A stretch of 64,000 bases of DNA from Pomacea canaliculata (lineage: Eukaryota > Mollusca > Gastropoda > Architaenioglossa > Ampullariidae): assembly GCF_003073045.1 (NCBI RefSeq), contig NC_037601.1:9721807-9785806 (forward strand), read 5' to 3'. Position 1 is the stretch's first letter, and each line of letters opens with the position of its first letter. Under the pieces are notes generated by a model that searched no databases, was not told the DNA's origin, and worked only from the letters and a program-made list of their open reading frames with translations. Below are positions 15,301 to 26,089 of this stretch, in pieces. A program made the translations under genes and the position numbers.

Positions 15301-18300
15301 CAAGGTGTTAACAGTGAGACGAAAAGAAAACTTAGTGAGGTAGCTTTGTGATGGAGAGGAAGATTTCCACACACACACACAAAACACAAAATACCATATT
15401 ACAGGACCTGACAGAAAATTGCGGACGCCCGGAAAAATGTCTATCGTGAGAGGTGGACCTCATGTGTAGTTGGCAGTAGTCGCGTGTGGTATGGATTTGA
15501 TTATCCCAAGCACAAGATCGTTGATGTAGATACCAGCCATCATTTGTGCCAGGAAAATGACAAGCATTTCCACAAGAATGGAGCCTGACTAGTCTAAAAT
15601 CAGCAGAAAGATGCCCTCCCGAACATTCTTTAGCTCGGTCGGTGGGATTCAGTAATATTCCCAGCAGTCAATTCTGCGTTCACCGGAAGTACGCTTTTTT
15701 GTACTCGCACTAACGCCTTTTTCATTGGCTGATTTACATTTGTGCTCGAAGACAAGAAAATGGTGGAGGAGACTATACAGCCGCCGTGACATCAGCCATT
15801 ACGACGACAGTGTTGTGGGCCCCGTTGTCCCCAGGCGCTGGAGGAACTCAAGCGCGAGGACAATTAGTCGGAGGGCGCGAGAGGCCCACACAGCGAGAGG
15901 GCCATGCAGTACCATAAAGCGAGCAGCAGTGAGATAGGCGACACGATTTCACTGTTTCATTGCTGTTGTTCTCACCAGTAATTGCCAATAAAGCATGGCG
16001 GGCAAGGCAAGGCAGTTAATGACCTGGCGATGACCTATCGACAATACCCAGGGTAAGTGTCCTTGAGAACACCTCACACATTTATTTTGTGACATTTGTC
16101 AGTTGGCAGCGTCAAGAACTGTAGTCATCCTCGAAACTGGACATCTGAATTAATTAGAGACCATGTGACTGGTATACTTTGGGAACCTGACTGGGGTAGG
16201 TTTAGGATACTGTTCGTAGCAGTTCGTGATAATTTTGTTTCTAACAGAACTGATAATGGTGACGTGCCACAATGTGTGACGTGTACAGGAACAACGGTTT
16301 ATGTATGTATGATGATGACGTAGGGGGGAAGCAGTTGTAACTGTGGCCGTCATGAGAGTAAGAAGTGCCCGATGCTTGTACAACCCTGGAACAGACTTGT
16401 ACGACCGACTGCCGAGGTTGATGTCTGTGTACAAGCAGACGAGCTCTTACCGACTCTTGCAACTCTCGCGTTAACCTAGAGGTCAAGAAGATGGCGATCT
16501 GTCTTATAAACTCCTTCACACTTTAGGAACTGATGCAGCATGGAAACGCGATCTCACTGTTTTATTTGGTTTCTTGTAATTCACTTCCCGACAGTCGTGG
16601 CCACACCTGCTCCTGACTAGACACACGGACCTTTCCTTGGACGGTTGTCTACAGTTAAAATATGTTTTTCTCGTGAAAACTAAGCTGTAGGATTAATGTT
16701 AGCGAGAGGAGGGTGGGGTCAGGGGGTCAGGGGGATAGGGTCCATATGGATCGCCTTGCCGCGTCATCAGCTGCTGAAAGAGGTTCTCGCCAAACCGTCC
16801 CCCAGGCACAAACAGTCAATAGAGCCTTCATTGGCCACTCGCGGAATGATTGAAAGTGGATTGATTTCAAGTGCAAGGCTGACGCTGACTCCAAAAACAC
16901 ACTTGTAGATATTGTTTTTGTTTTTGTTTTTGTTGCTTGACTCTCCCGCTGCAACATTTTTTTTTCTACTCGCAGACCGCAGCAACTATTCGGTAACATT
17001 CTGTTGAGAGAACTGAGAGTGATACAGTAGTGCTAGTCTGTTTACATACAGGTCTTGGCTGCTGATGTTCAGACTTCATTTAAATGCAGTCAGTAACCGA
17101 ACATGCACAAAGGACCCCTCGTCAGCAACTTGTCAATAAGTCATGTAAAGAAATGTCATTGATTTGTGTCAATGGGTCTCATCAAAACGTCTTCTCTCAT
17201 GAGCATGTCAGGACACTGTCATTGTCGTGTCAGCAAATTGTGTCGTTTATTTGTGTAAAACTTCTGTCGTTAACTCAACATATGTCGTGTAAAACATTTT
17301 TGTCAACATGGAGGCACCTTGCAAGACATGAAGGCCTGACCTACCGATTCCAGCTTTTGTCAAGTAGCCAAGATACACCAACAGAGTGCTTGTGCCTCTC
17401 TTGAATAACAAGTCTCTTGCCTCACTGTTGCACAAAGTGTATCAAGTTTTTCTGATCAGGATCTTTGAAAGTTATTGAAAGCCATAATTTTGCTCTCAGG
17501 AGGCGTAATATCATAGCAGCCTACCACGTGACACTATAATAGCAAAATGTTGTGGAGTGCCTCCCATAGCCAGGAAAAATACTTTACAAATCAAGATTGT
17601 CTGTGTACCGGCCATCTTGCAGTTTGGGAACTTTCTGGATTGAGAGAAACAAACGTCTCAATATACTGCTGTCGAGTGCTGCTAAACATAAAACTACTTA
17701 GAGATGGCGGAATTATCAAGACACTAAGACCGCAGTTTCATGTAGCAGTGTAGGTGGGACTGGGAATACTCCTCTCCTCTGTCCGACATCAAAGGTCAAA
17801 GTGCGCACGAGACGAAGACTATTCCATAAGGGGAAGGTCGTCAACAGTCAGTGTGTAGACAGCCGCACCTACCTTTGAGAACTAACTTCTCATCCTCTCT
17901 ACGTTTTTGAGTTTTCGGGCACATCAGAATTTGAAACAAATCCTTGCTTGTTTACTGAAAACAATTATTGCTTATTTACTGGAGTAGATCATTGTTTACT
18001 GGAAAAAAATAATTGCTTGGTTACTGAAAAAATCATGGTTTGATTCCTGGAACAAATTATTGCTTGTTTGCTGGAAAGCTGAAGAAGTTTCAAACAAGAG
18101 GGTCCACAGACCGAGCACCAACTAAGAAATAACACTGTTGTTAATACACGGCTAACATTACATTCATTATTATCATTCATGTTTTTACGCTGGTTACAAA
18201 GTCTGGTAGTTTCCTGTCTTCCTGAAAAGCTTAATGAGCGAATGTGTTGAAGTGAAGTTATGGTGGGAACCATTCTGCCCTCGTCACTAACAACAGCACA

Positions 18301-21300
18301 AACCGTCTTTTGTCTTCTTGACGGGAGCCGCTCCAGGCGCTAGTCACTCCAGCAAAAAACTTTGCAAAGTTTTCATCTCGCGATGTGTCGGTAAAAAAAG
18401 AACAAATCTACGTAAAGGAGAAAAAAAATAAAGTAAATAAGTGTGGGGTGACGCAGAAGGGCAGCCCGCCATCGATGGAGCGCTACCACGGTCACGTGAG
18501 ACACCACGTGATGGGCGGCACCAAACTCTTGTCGCCCACGTTCCAAAGAGAAATGGACAAAACTCGAGACCTTTGCTTGAATCTGAGTATGTGTCGTAGA
18601 GATGAGGTGGTCTGCAACCTTGCTGACTTCATCACGTGACCAGTAACTGTCCATCATGGGAGGCAGTTCCTTGCTGTAGCTGCCACTGATGGTGGTGATG
18701 TAGCTGTTGATGATATTGATGGTGTTGTTGCAGCTGATACTGATGTAGTTACTAATGTGAACGGCGTTGCTGTAAATGCTGTTTACTTTCTGTGGCCCCA
18801 GTGTTCGAAATGCCTTTCGGGTACCCAAAATCCTCCAGTTCCCGATTTTCTTCTTTCTCTGAGTATACACCAGGTTGTTTGTAGACCTGGTTGTCTCCTC
18901 GTTTTCTTGCCGTTCTCCTCCCTCCTCCTTTCTGTAGCCAGCAAACTGTCTTCGTCAATTATTTGGTGCCTGTCTACACAGTATACCTCTCAGTAAACAT
19001 TTACATGGCCAAGGCAGGCAGGCAGGGCTCTCGGTGTACGAGTCAACCACCAGCTCGCTAGAGTTGTCTCCCTGACCGGAAATAGCACGGTAACTGAGAC
19101 GGACTGCAAGTTAATGTCCAGCTGACTAATCTTCAAGAGCCTGTCATCACTCTTAGTCCTCTGATCAAAACAATTTAAAGAAATAAATAAAAGCCAACGA
19201 AATCGCTCGAGGAAAGCAAACTCACTTCCCTCTGGACTTTCGATCTCCTGCCTCCAGGTTCGCACGCCACGCAGTCCATCTTTGACAAAATGGCGGCGGC
19301 GGGTCTCTGATCATCTCGCAGAATGCAAATCTAATCTTACTCGCGCGTGAAACCATGCGTGAAGCCCTGCCCACCCCGCCGGTGATTAGTATGGTTATGA
19401 GAAATAGATGAAAGGTGACCTTCCCGTCCACGGCGCACACACACCCGCACACCCGCCGACCGACGATGACGAAAGTAACGTCCATCGGAACCACCGGTAT
19501 GGGAGAGCTCTTTCAGGGGCCGCTACTCGGGTGCGGTCGCCGTACCAGCGTCTCAAAGACATGAACGGGCGGAAGGAAGCGGCGGCGATTTTTTGTAATT
19601 TGCACTTGTGTGCCTTCACCGGTCTCCTGCCCCTCACTTTCACGGCCATCCGGGGGGAGAGAGGACGTGGGTGTCGGGGGTGAACACTCTGAAATTTCTT
19701 TACTTCTCCTAGAGAGTTCTTTATTCCATAGTGCTTTTATATTCATTGTGTTCTTTATTCTACAGTGTCCTTTATTCATAGTAATCTCTATAGTGTTCTT
19801 TCATCTTAGTACTTTTCATTCATAGTGTTTATTTATAGTCTTCTCTTGTAGTGGATTTTAGTCCATGGTGCTTTTTATCTGCGGTGTTCGCCTGGAGTAT
19901 TCTCTATTCCATAGTGTTTTTCTCGGCTCTTCTTAATCATAGTGTATTTCTATGGTGTTCTTTTTCTCAGACTGTATCGGGAGAACTACACTTGGCCTAA
20001 AAGATTTGAGTGCATTTTGTAAGCTGCATCGGTGTTTGTGTAACTCTTAGCAGGCTGCCAATCATCTACAGTCGGGATTTCAGTACTCGCCAAAGCTCGG
20101 ATAGCTGATTTGTTTTTATTCTATGACACGAAAATTATGATCGAGATATGGAAGGTAGGACTTGACCAAGGTGTGACAGATGAGCTTCTAGACTACAGAA
20201 GTCAGTTGACATCCAGCACTTGCGCCCACTGACTGCTTTTCATGCATCATTCTGTTGTTTCTACACCGTCTGCACCAGATTATGAAATTTTTCTTCAAAG
20301 CAATTCCTGACAAGGTTTTATTTGTTGACGACACACGAAGCATTAAAACAATAACCAATATTTCACCAATATTGTTAGATTCGCTTGACAAATGTTCCAA
20401 CCTACCACTGATAATTTGTGTTTTGTTTTTGTTTTTGTGTTATTGAGTGTTGATGATTGTGCCCTTATCCCACGCCGATGACAGTCTTCTTATTAAGTGC
20501 TGACACCGTTGGTCTTATACTATTGAAGACTGCAATGAGCGAGGGCTACTCTCATGTCTTTGAAGCTTTGTTGAGATTCCGTCTCATGTCTTTGTATGAA
20601 GTTTGCTTGAGGTGGAGAGTGTGGCTGTGACAGGCAGTTAGCCAGAGCGAACTGTTTTGTCTGAAGCTTTGTAACGACTGCAGTCTTGTAATTATATATA
20701 TATTAATTATAATTGACAGGGCCCAGAACTATGTAGAACTGGGCAATGATGCCATGTTGATCAGCGTGACTAACGATGGCAGCATCATCTGGGAGCCCGG
20801 CATCGTCACGGAGACCAGCTGCGCAGTCAACATCGGTGAGTGACGTCATTTCCGGCTTTAACATATATGAACACATAGACCTATAAGAACATTATATATA
20901 GCATGTGCACATACGCATAAACCATTCATCCAAACATCCGTCCATTCTTCCACCTAAATCATGTACTGAGCCTTACCCTGAACTTTGCATTGAGCCTTAC
21001 CCTGAACTTTGCATTGAGCCTTACCCTGAACTTTGCATTGAGCCTTACCCTGAACTTTGCATTGAGCCTTACCCTGAACTTTGCGTTGAGCCTACCCAGA
21101 TCCTGTCCCTGGCCGCATAGGCTCGCAGTCCTAGTGTAGACACAGAACGGTTGTTGAACTACCGGACAGCTCAGTCAAAGAAGATATTTGCTCTCTCTCA
21201 TCTTGCGATAGACTCCCTCACACCCCCACCTGCTCTTTTTCTCCTCCCTTCACCCCCATCCATCTGCTTCAAGCTGTCTGCCTTCCCGACTGGTCTCCCT

Positions 21301-22019
21301 TTGTGGAGGAACCGAGTGGAACCGGCTTTAGCCTCCTTCACATTGTCAACGACTGGGTGGGTGGGTTACGCAGAGTTTGGGAGAAATAACATACACCCAC
21401 ACACACACCCCTATACATTGTATAAAGCATTCAGTCAACAAGTGATTTATGTCACAGCTGCACATATAAGTACAAAGGCCAGACCTGTATATTGTACAAA
21501 GCGTTCAGTCAAGGTGCTTCATGTATCCACGTCCGGCCTCATCTCCACTTCACCAACCAACCTCCTGATCAAAAGCACAAAAGAAATATTGCACCCTGAC
21601 CCTTCGTGTGGCAGGAAAGTACCCGTTCGACACCCAGATCTGCGACATCAGATACCTGACTTGGATGCATACGAATCGCACGCTGTCGGTGGGGCCGGAA
21701 TTTGAGGAGATTAACCTGGACGCCCAGCTGCCCAACGGCGAGTGGGACATCACCATGGTGAGTGTCACGTGCCAGTCTCGTGGTGGGCAACAGCCGCGGA
21801 CTGCATGCGTGTGAATGTGCGTGCATGTGAGTGCACACCTGCCAGCAGAACACACAGCGACGACACAACCCACGCAACACCATCGTGCGACTTTCATGAT
21901 GATAATGACGATGTCGTGATGAAATGTTAACGATTATGTCGAGGATGGCTGAGACAACAAATGTGCTGCTTGTAACAATACGATGATGATAATGGAGTAT
22001 GATTGATTGATTGATTGAT

Positions 22020-22114
<95 letters not shown>

Positions 22115-23364
22115 ACCTGTCACAAAACAGACCGAAGCACGCTTCTATTCCTACCCGAGCACGTACCGCCTGGGGTGGGAGCACACGGGGGTGACGTTCG
22201 TGGTGCACCTGCGGCGCAAGCGGACGTTCTACATCCTCAACACCATCATCCCCGTCGTGATGCTGTCGCTGCTCAACGTCCTTGTCTTCATCCTGCCGGC
22301 TGACTGTGGCGAGCGCATGGCTCTGGCCGTCACCGTCCTTCTCTCATTCACCGTCTACCTGGGCATCATCTCCGACAACATGCCCAAGACCTCGGAGAGC
22401 CTCTCCTTGCTCGGTGAGCCACTTTCCTTGGGAGTGCCGTAGCTTTCATTGACCTCGGGCAGGTGACCTTTGACTTTTCACATTCCCCTAGAGGTTCGTT
22501 ATGCACGATAGACTATAAGTAGACGAGTAGACAAGTATGCCCAAGAAGATTTGTTGCTGGACGTGTGTCTTCCACTTTTTCTGAGGGACATGGGAACTAG
22601 ATGGTCGAAGGATAGGATTGGGAATTGAAGGGAGGGTAGGATATGTGTGTGTGTGTGCGTGTGTGAGAGAAATACTCCAATCATTATAAACCACGTCGCC
22701 ATGTTGTACACTGTTAAGCATGTATACACTCTGTGTACAAGACAATCTGTGTGTGTGTATAGTCTCTGTGTACAAGACAATCTGTAAGTGCGGGAATCCT
22801 CTGTGTACAGCTGTCTACTTGACAACGCTTCTGGCCGTCAGTACGTTGTCAGTCATCTCCGCCGGGCTTGTACTCAACATCCACCACCGGGACCCACGCC
22901 ACCCGGTACCCAGCAGCCTCAAGTATCTTTTCGACAGGAGCGGCCACCCGTCCTCGTGGACCCGCAGATCCACCCTGAAGAAGACCTTCAGCAACAACTC
23001 GGAGGCCAGCGAGTTCACTTCGCCCCCAGAGACCGGAAGCTTGGCACCATCCGGGCACTCCGAGCACTTGAAGGAACTACAGGTCGTCTGCGAGACCAAG
23101 GTGAAGGTCAAAGAGAACGGCGAGCACGACGTTCAGTTGCGGAGTATGGGTGGGGGTGGCGGGGGCGGTGGACAGCGGCGGCGGGGTGGGGGTCACGTGC
23201 CCCCCGAGTGTCGGAGACTGATGCGAGAGCCAGAGATCGTGCGCGCACCGGAACTGACGTGGCACGAGATCGGCAAGTCGCTAGACAGCATTCTCTTCTG
23301 GATCTTCTTCATCATCACCAACACCGTCACCACAATCATCCTTCTAATGTTCGTTGGCTGGTAA
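6190..23364 (+). CDS. Nicotinic acetylcholine receptor-like Cys-loop channel subunit (7 exons, 5' end missing)
   Basis: Plasma-membrane pentameric ligand-gated cation channel subunit. Coding exons: 6190-6332, 12040-12084, 14025-14134, 20720-20835, 21615-21757, 22131-22413, 22811-23364. All junctions are AG/GT and the frame is continuous for 463 codons to TAA. The ligand-binding domain has a 13-residue Cys-loop (CAVN...YPFDTQIC), WNPADYGG and WLPDLF motifs, and N-glycosylation sequons NYS, NQS, NVS and NRT. M1 follows the RRK motif. M2 starts at GERMALAVTVLL, with Glu at -1' and Leu at 9', and no Pro-Ala-Arg anion motif, so a cation pore is expected. M3 is in exon 7, then a ~130-residue loop with a Gly/Arg-rich stretch, then M4 at the C-terminus. 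The vicinal cysteine pair of loop C is absent, so this is a non-alpha or orphan subunit. Exon 1 begins in mid-codon; the signal-peptide exon lies upstream and was not found. Confidence 0.9.
7803..7846 (+). repeat. CTGTCA hexamer repeat in receptor intron 1
   Basis: ACTGTCACTGTCACTGGCAC and following copies, about six hexamers. It is followed at 7850-7912 by a stretch ending GTGGCGCTTTACAAA, which resembles tails of common metazoan LINE/SINE repeats (weak). Confidence 0.55.
12040..12084 (+). CDS. Receptor exon 2: 45-bp exon (loop D region)
   Basis: Fifteen codons, DMKNQVLTASGWLKI, between TTTTCAG and GTAAGT, phase 0 on both sides. A 45-bp exon at this place is characteristic of nicotinic receptor genes, and the D-K-NQ-(V/I)-L-T---WL pattern is conserved in the family. 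It is too short to be found by ORF length. Confidence 0.88.
14025..14134 (+). CDS. Receptor exon 3: 110-bp exon (loop A)
   Basis: Acceptor TTTGCAG, donor GTGAGT, ends in phase 2 (AC|G, Thr). It encodes DWRDEFLVWNPADYGG and VWLPDLFVEN. The WxPD of loop A is present. The tyrosine usual two residues after the hydrophobic pair (…LYNN in alpha subunits) is replaced here (LFVEN). Confidence 0.9.
14284..14410 (+). repeat. 33-bp tandem repeat in receptor intron 3
   Basis: ATTGTGGGGTCTGTCAGTAA and following 13 bases repeat at 14317, 14350 and 14383; the last two-thirds of the third copy and the copy before 14317 are diverged. Confidence 0.85.
20720..20835 (+). CDS. Receptor exon 4: loop E and first Cys of the Cys-loop
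   Basis: Acceptor AATTGACAG, donor GTGAGT. One base completes Thr from exon 3; the exon ends with the first base of a Gly codon. The protein runs from AQNYVELGNDAM to ETSCAVNI. The first Cys-loop cysteine lies near its end. Confidence 0.9.
20968..21100 (+). repeat. 24-bp tandem repeat in receptor intron 4
   Basis: GAGCCTTACCCTGAACTTTG plus CATT starts at 20968, 20992, 21016, 21040, 21064 and 21088; five near-perfect copies and a decayed sixth. Confidence 0.95.
21615..21757 (+). CDS. Receptor exon 5: rest of Cys-loop and loop B
   Basis: Acceptor GTGGCAG, donor GTGAGT. Encodes KYPFDTQICDIRYLTWMHTN and later LPNGEWDITM. The YPFD motif and second Cys complete the Cys-loop. Loop B Trp sits in LTWMHT, where family members usually have GSWTY, so agonist contacts are altered. 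Confidence 0.9.
22001..22113 (+). repeat. (GATT)5 followed by about 30 (GAT) repeats, directly before receptor exon 6
   Basis: The trinucleotide run ends at 22113, 17 bases before the exon 6 acceptor AG at 22129-22130. It occupies the place where a pyrimidine tract is expected. Translates as poly-Met or poly-Asp, which is not coding. Confidence 0.95.
22131..22413 (+). CDS. Receptor exon 6: loop C, M1 and M2
   Basis: Acceptor CACAAAACAG, donor GTGAGC, starts in phase 0. Loop C reads ARFYSYPSTYRLG with no cysteine pair. M1 follows HLRRKRTFY; the M1-M2 linker ends in ADCGE. M2 residues 0' to 20' run from Arg to Asp. The frame is open upstream through the (GAT)n repeat, but exon 5 joins cleanly only at 22131. 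Confidence 0.9.
22811..23364 (+). CDS. Receptor exon 7: M3, cytoplasmic loop, M4, stop
   Basis: Acceptor GTGTACAG; its first two bases complete an Ala codon. M3 is VYLTTLLAVSTLSVISAGLV, followed by HHRDP. The cytoplasmic loop is rich in Ser, Glu, Gly and Arg, with runs of glycine around 23142-23190. An amphipathic stretch (SLDSILF) leads into M4, and the protein ends MFVGW followed by TAA at 23362. Confidence 0.92.
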
Positions 23365-24495
23365 GGTCACGTGACAAGAAAACTCTGCTGTACGAGGAGA
23401 AGACGATGATCACGCAATATTAGCTCGGACTGAGCCGAGTCACGTGAGTGGGTGGAGTCGGCTCGGTCTACCTTCAAGACTCGGCCTCTGGGTGGAGGCT
23501 GATAGCTTGCTTGCCATTTGCTTCCTCACATTCTTAGCTGCTGCTACAGAGGTGCAATGAAAGTCTGTCAGCACGAGAAGTGGATGTGTACTTTGACATG
23601 CTTTGTAAACACGACTCCTCGCCCACGTCGGAGTCTTTACTGGAAATAAGACATTGAGTTGCTCGTGTTGATTACTTTATCTGATTTCCTCTCCTTTCTA
23701 AAAACAAAAACAAACAAACAAGGACAAGAAAAAATAATCCGAGAAACAATGTGGTCCGCTGTGGAATAAGTTGTCATCACTTTAGTCAGCTTCATGTCGG
23801 GGGACTAGACATTACACAATCATCGTGACGATGGTGAGGGCAGTACACCTCCCAGCTAGACGAACCGTCGGTGTAGTGAGTTTCTGTAGAGCAGACAGGA
23901 TATATCAAATCATCTACTTCATCGTGCATGTCCGTGTGCATGTCGCAGTGAGACACGTGGTACAAGTGTCGCCAAAAGCTGTGACAAGCCGACATTTTGC
24001 TCACCCAGAGAGGGGTGGGCGACTCTCATTAAGGTGAAATCAGAGTGTGGAATGATTCTAGACCGTCCTCTGTTTTGCTGGTCAGCATCAACTCATGGTC
24101 AAGAACTACAAAGGAACATTTGCTCTGTCAGGTGTTCGCATCTTTTGGACACCTGGCGATGGTCCTCCAGGTGCAGACACCCGTGGTTGAGGTTCACACA
24201 CAACCAGAGCGAGAACTTCACTTCAGTAACATGATTTCCATTAGCCGCCTGATTGGTTAGTTTTGGTCTAGTGCGTAGTTCTCTGATCTTTTCTGTGAAA
24301 GTAGAAAATTCTTGCTCTTGTTGTCCAAGAAAAATGCCAAAGCAATACTTTCAACATCTGCACTTTGTGGTTCATTGGATTACTGTGGTGCAAACACACA
24401 ATTGCGGCTGATATGTCACTGAACAAAGCACAGTTGCTAGAGGTGTGGCCGAGACAATATTTTATTTAGAAATGTGTAATCCGATGCAGGGTGTC

Positions 24496-24501
24496 AATAA
24501 A
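24496..24501 (+). promoter_or_regulatory. Candidate poly(A) signal of the receptor gene
   Basis: AATAAA 1.13 kb after the receptor stop codon. No better-placed canonical hexamer was noticed nearer, so the 3' UTR may be about 1.1 kb. Based on the hexamer only. Confidence 0.3.
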
Positions 24502-24595
24502 CATGCAAATCATGAGACAAGAGAGATAATTGCATGGAAACTGTACAAAGAGAAAAGAAGCAAGTAAGTAAGGATATAGGCATTCCTCCTTTTTT

Positions 24596-24745
24596 TTCTT
24601 TTCTTTCCCCCACTTATAAATCAATCTGTTTCTTACACTTTTTCCCCACTAATAAAACACCTTGCTATACCTATCTACCAATAAAACAACCTGTTTACTA
24701 CGCCCTCTCCCCACTAATAAACAAGTTGTTTATTACACCTTTACC
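24596..24745 (+). repeat. Four diverged ~37-bp repeats in the receptor 3' flank
   Basis: CCCCACTAATAAA...TGTTTATTACAC-type units recur four times with lengths of about 31-38 bases. Confidence 0.6.
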
Positions 24746-26089
24746 GATCGCCGTGTGAGAGTGTCCGGGTAGTTTGTGCACCCCACCCCAGCCAAATGTG
24801 CAGCATCATGCGGAAGGACAGAGTGAAAGGCTTTTGCAAATATTTATGTCCTGCATGGTTCCTGTGGTGGCTGTTGCTGCCCAGCCCTCGTCTGTTGAGC
24901 GGAACATGATGGAGAGACGCGCCATGCACACCGCGGGCTCGGCGGAACTTTCTGGATGTTTTCCAAATTCGTCAATGGCGAGCTGAAAGACAGTGTGACG
25001 GGCGGTATTACAGTGACAAATGAACCACTTACCAGCTTCCCGTTCACAGCCGGATGTGACGAACGACAGTGTCATGAGGAATGTGTCCATGTTGCTATGG
25101 ACACAAAAGGGAATAGCCAGTGGCAATGGCGAAGGGTCGACAAGCTCCTTGCACTCGTCAGTTCGGGTGTTGAAACGTAAACCCGCTGGATTCTGATCAG
25201 TGTAGGGGTAGCCCTGACTTCAACGGCCCACCCTGCTACCCAGTCACATCAGCAACATCGGTTCAATGACTTCGTGAAAAATATCGCAGGGCGTTGACCC
25301 CAGGTCACGTGCCAAGCTCACGAGAATGCTAACGTTTGACTCGCTAACAGTTTTACGGAGTGCACATACGACGAGGAGTGTCTTTGTGAGAAATATTGCA
25401 CTTTGGCAACAAATGGATGTTGCTCATCTTGATGCCGAACGTTTGTAGCCTCGTCATTGAGGGGCACGTGATGTCCAGTCAGACGTTGTCGATGTGTAGC
25501 GATAGACGTGTGTCACGTGTGTCACGTGTGTCTGCTGCAACTACAAGAGAAAATGACCACAACATTAATGTTTCTTTCGTTCTGTTCTTTTTTCTTTGCG
25601 CATGAATTTCTGTATGTTTTTGTTTGTGACCATTAGTCTCTCATAGCATCAATAGACAGGACCTGGGGCTGCTATATGATACAGGCCCCCAGGGGCAACA
25701 GCAATTAATTAAGAGAACATGCAACACCAATTAATTAACAGAAAACATGCAGCAAGGATGCAACAGCCTGCGAGTCTTGCAACAGACAGACAAGTGTGAC
25801 CAGAACACAGTACAGAAGACAGAAGACAGAAGACATAGTATGTGCCCTAAGGCTTTGCACTTCTGACCAAACATGGAAGGTTCACAACTTGCTTGTGTGC
25901 GACACGCTTCAGTCCGCTGGTGTGCGTGGATAATGGCGAGAGTGTCTTTTGTAGAGGACTTACTTTCTCTTTTTCCCTTAGGAGTCACATTTTTCTGGAC
26001 TGACACTTTTAGGAGGGAGGTTTTTTTTGGGGGGACTGACACAGTTTGAGGACAGAATCGGGAAACTGAGCCTTTTTTTTAAGGTTAGA

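Larger units (their letters stand above)
6333..20719 (+). other. Receptor introns 1-3 (5.7, 1.9 and 6.6 kb)
   Basis: Noncoding between the exons listed. Apart from the named short repeats, a (GT) run at 6345-6365 and a CAGACA-rich patch at 11725-11800, nothing recognisable. Short ORFs here lack splice support or family resemblance. Confidence 0.7.

Noticed and set aside
22011-22130. Poly-Met or poly-Asp start of exon 6
   Set aside because: GAT repeat in the intron; exon 5 joins in phase exactly at 22131, and the family has no such insert.
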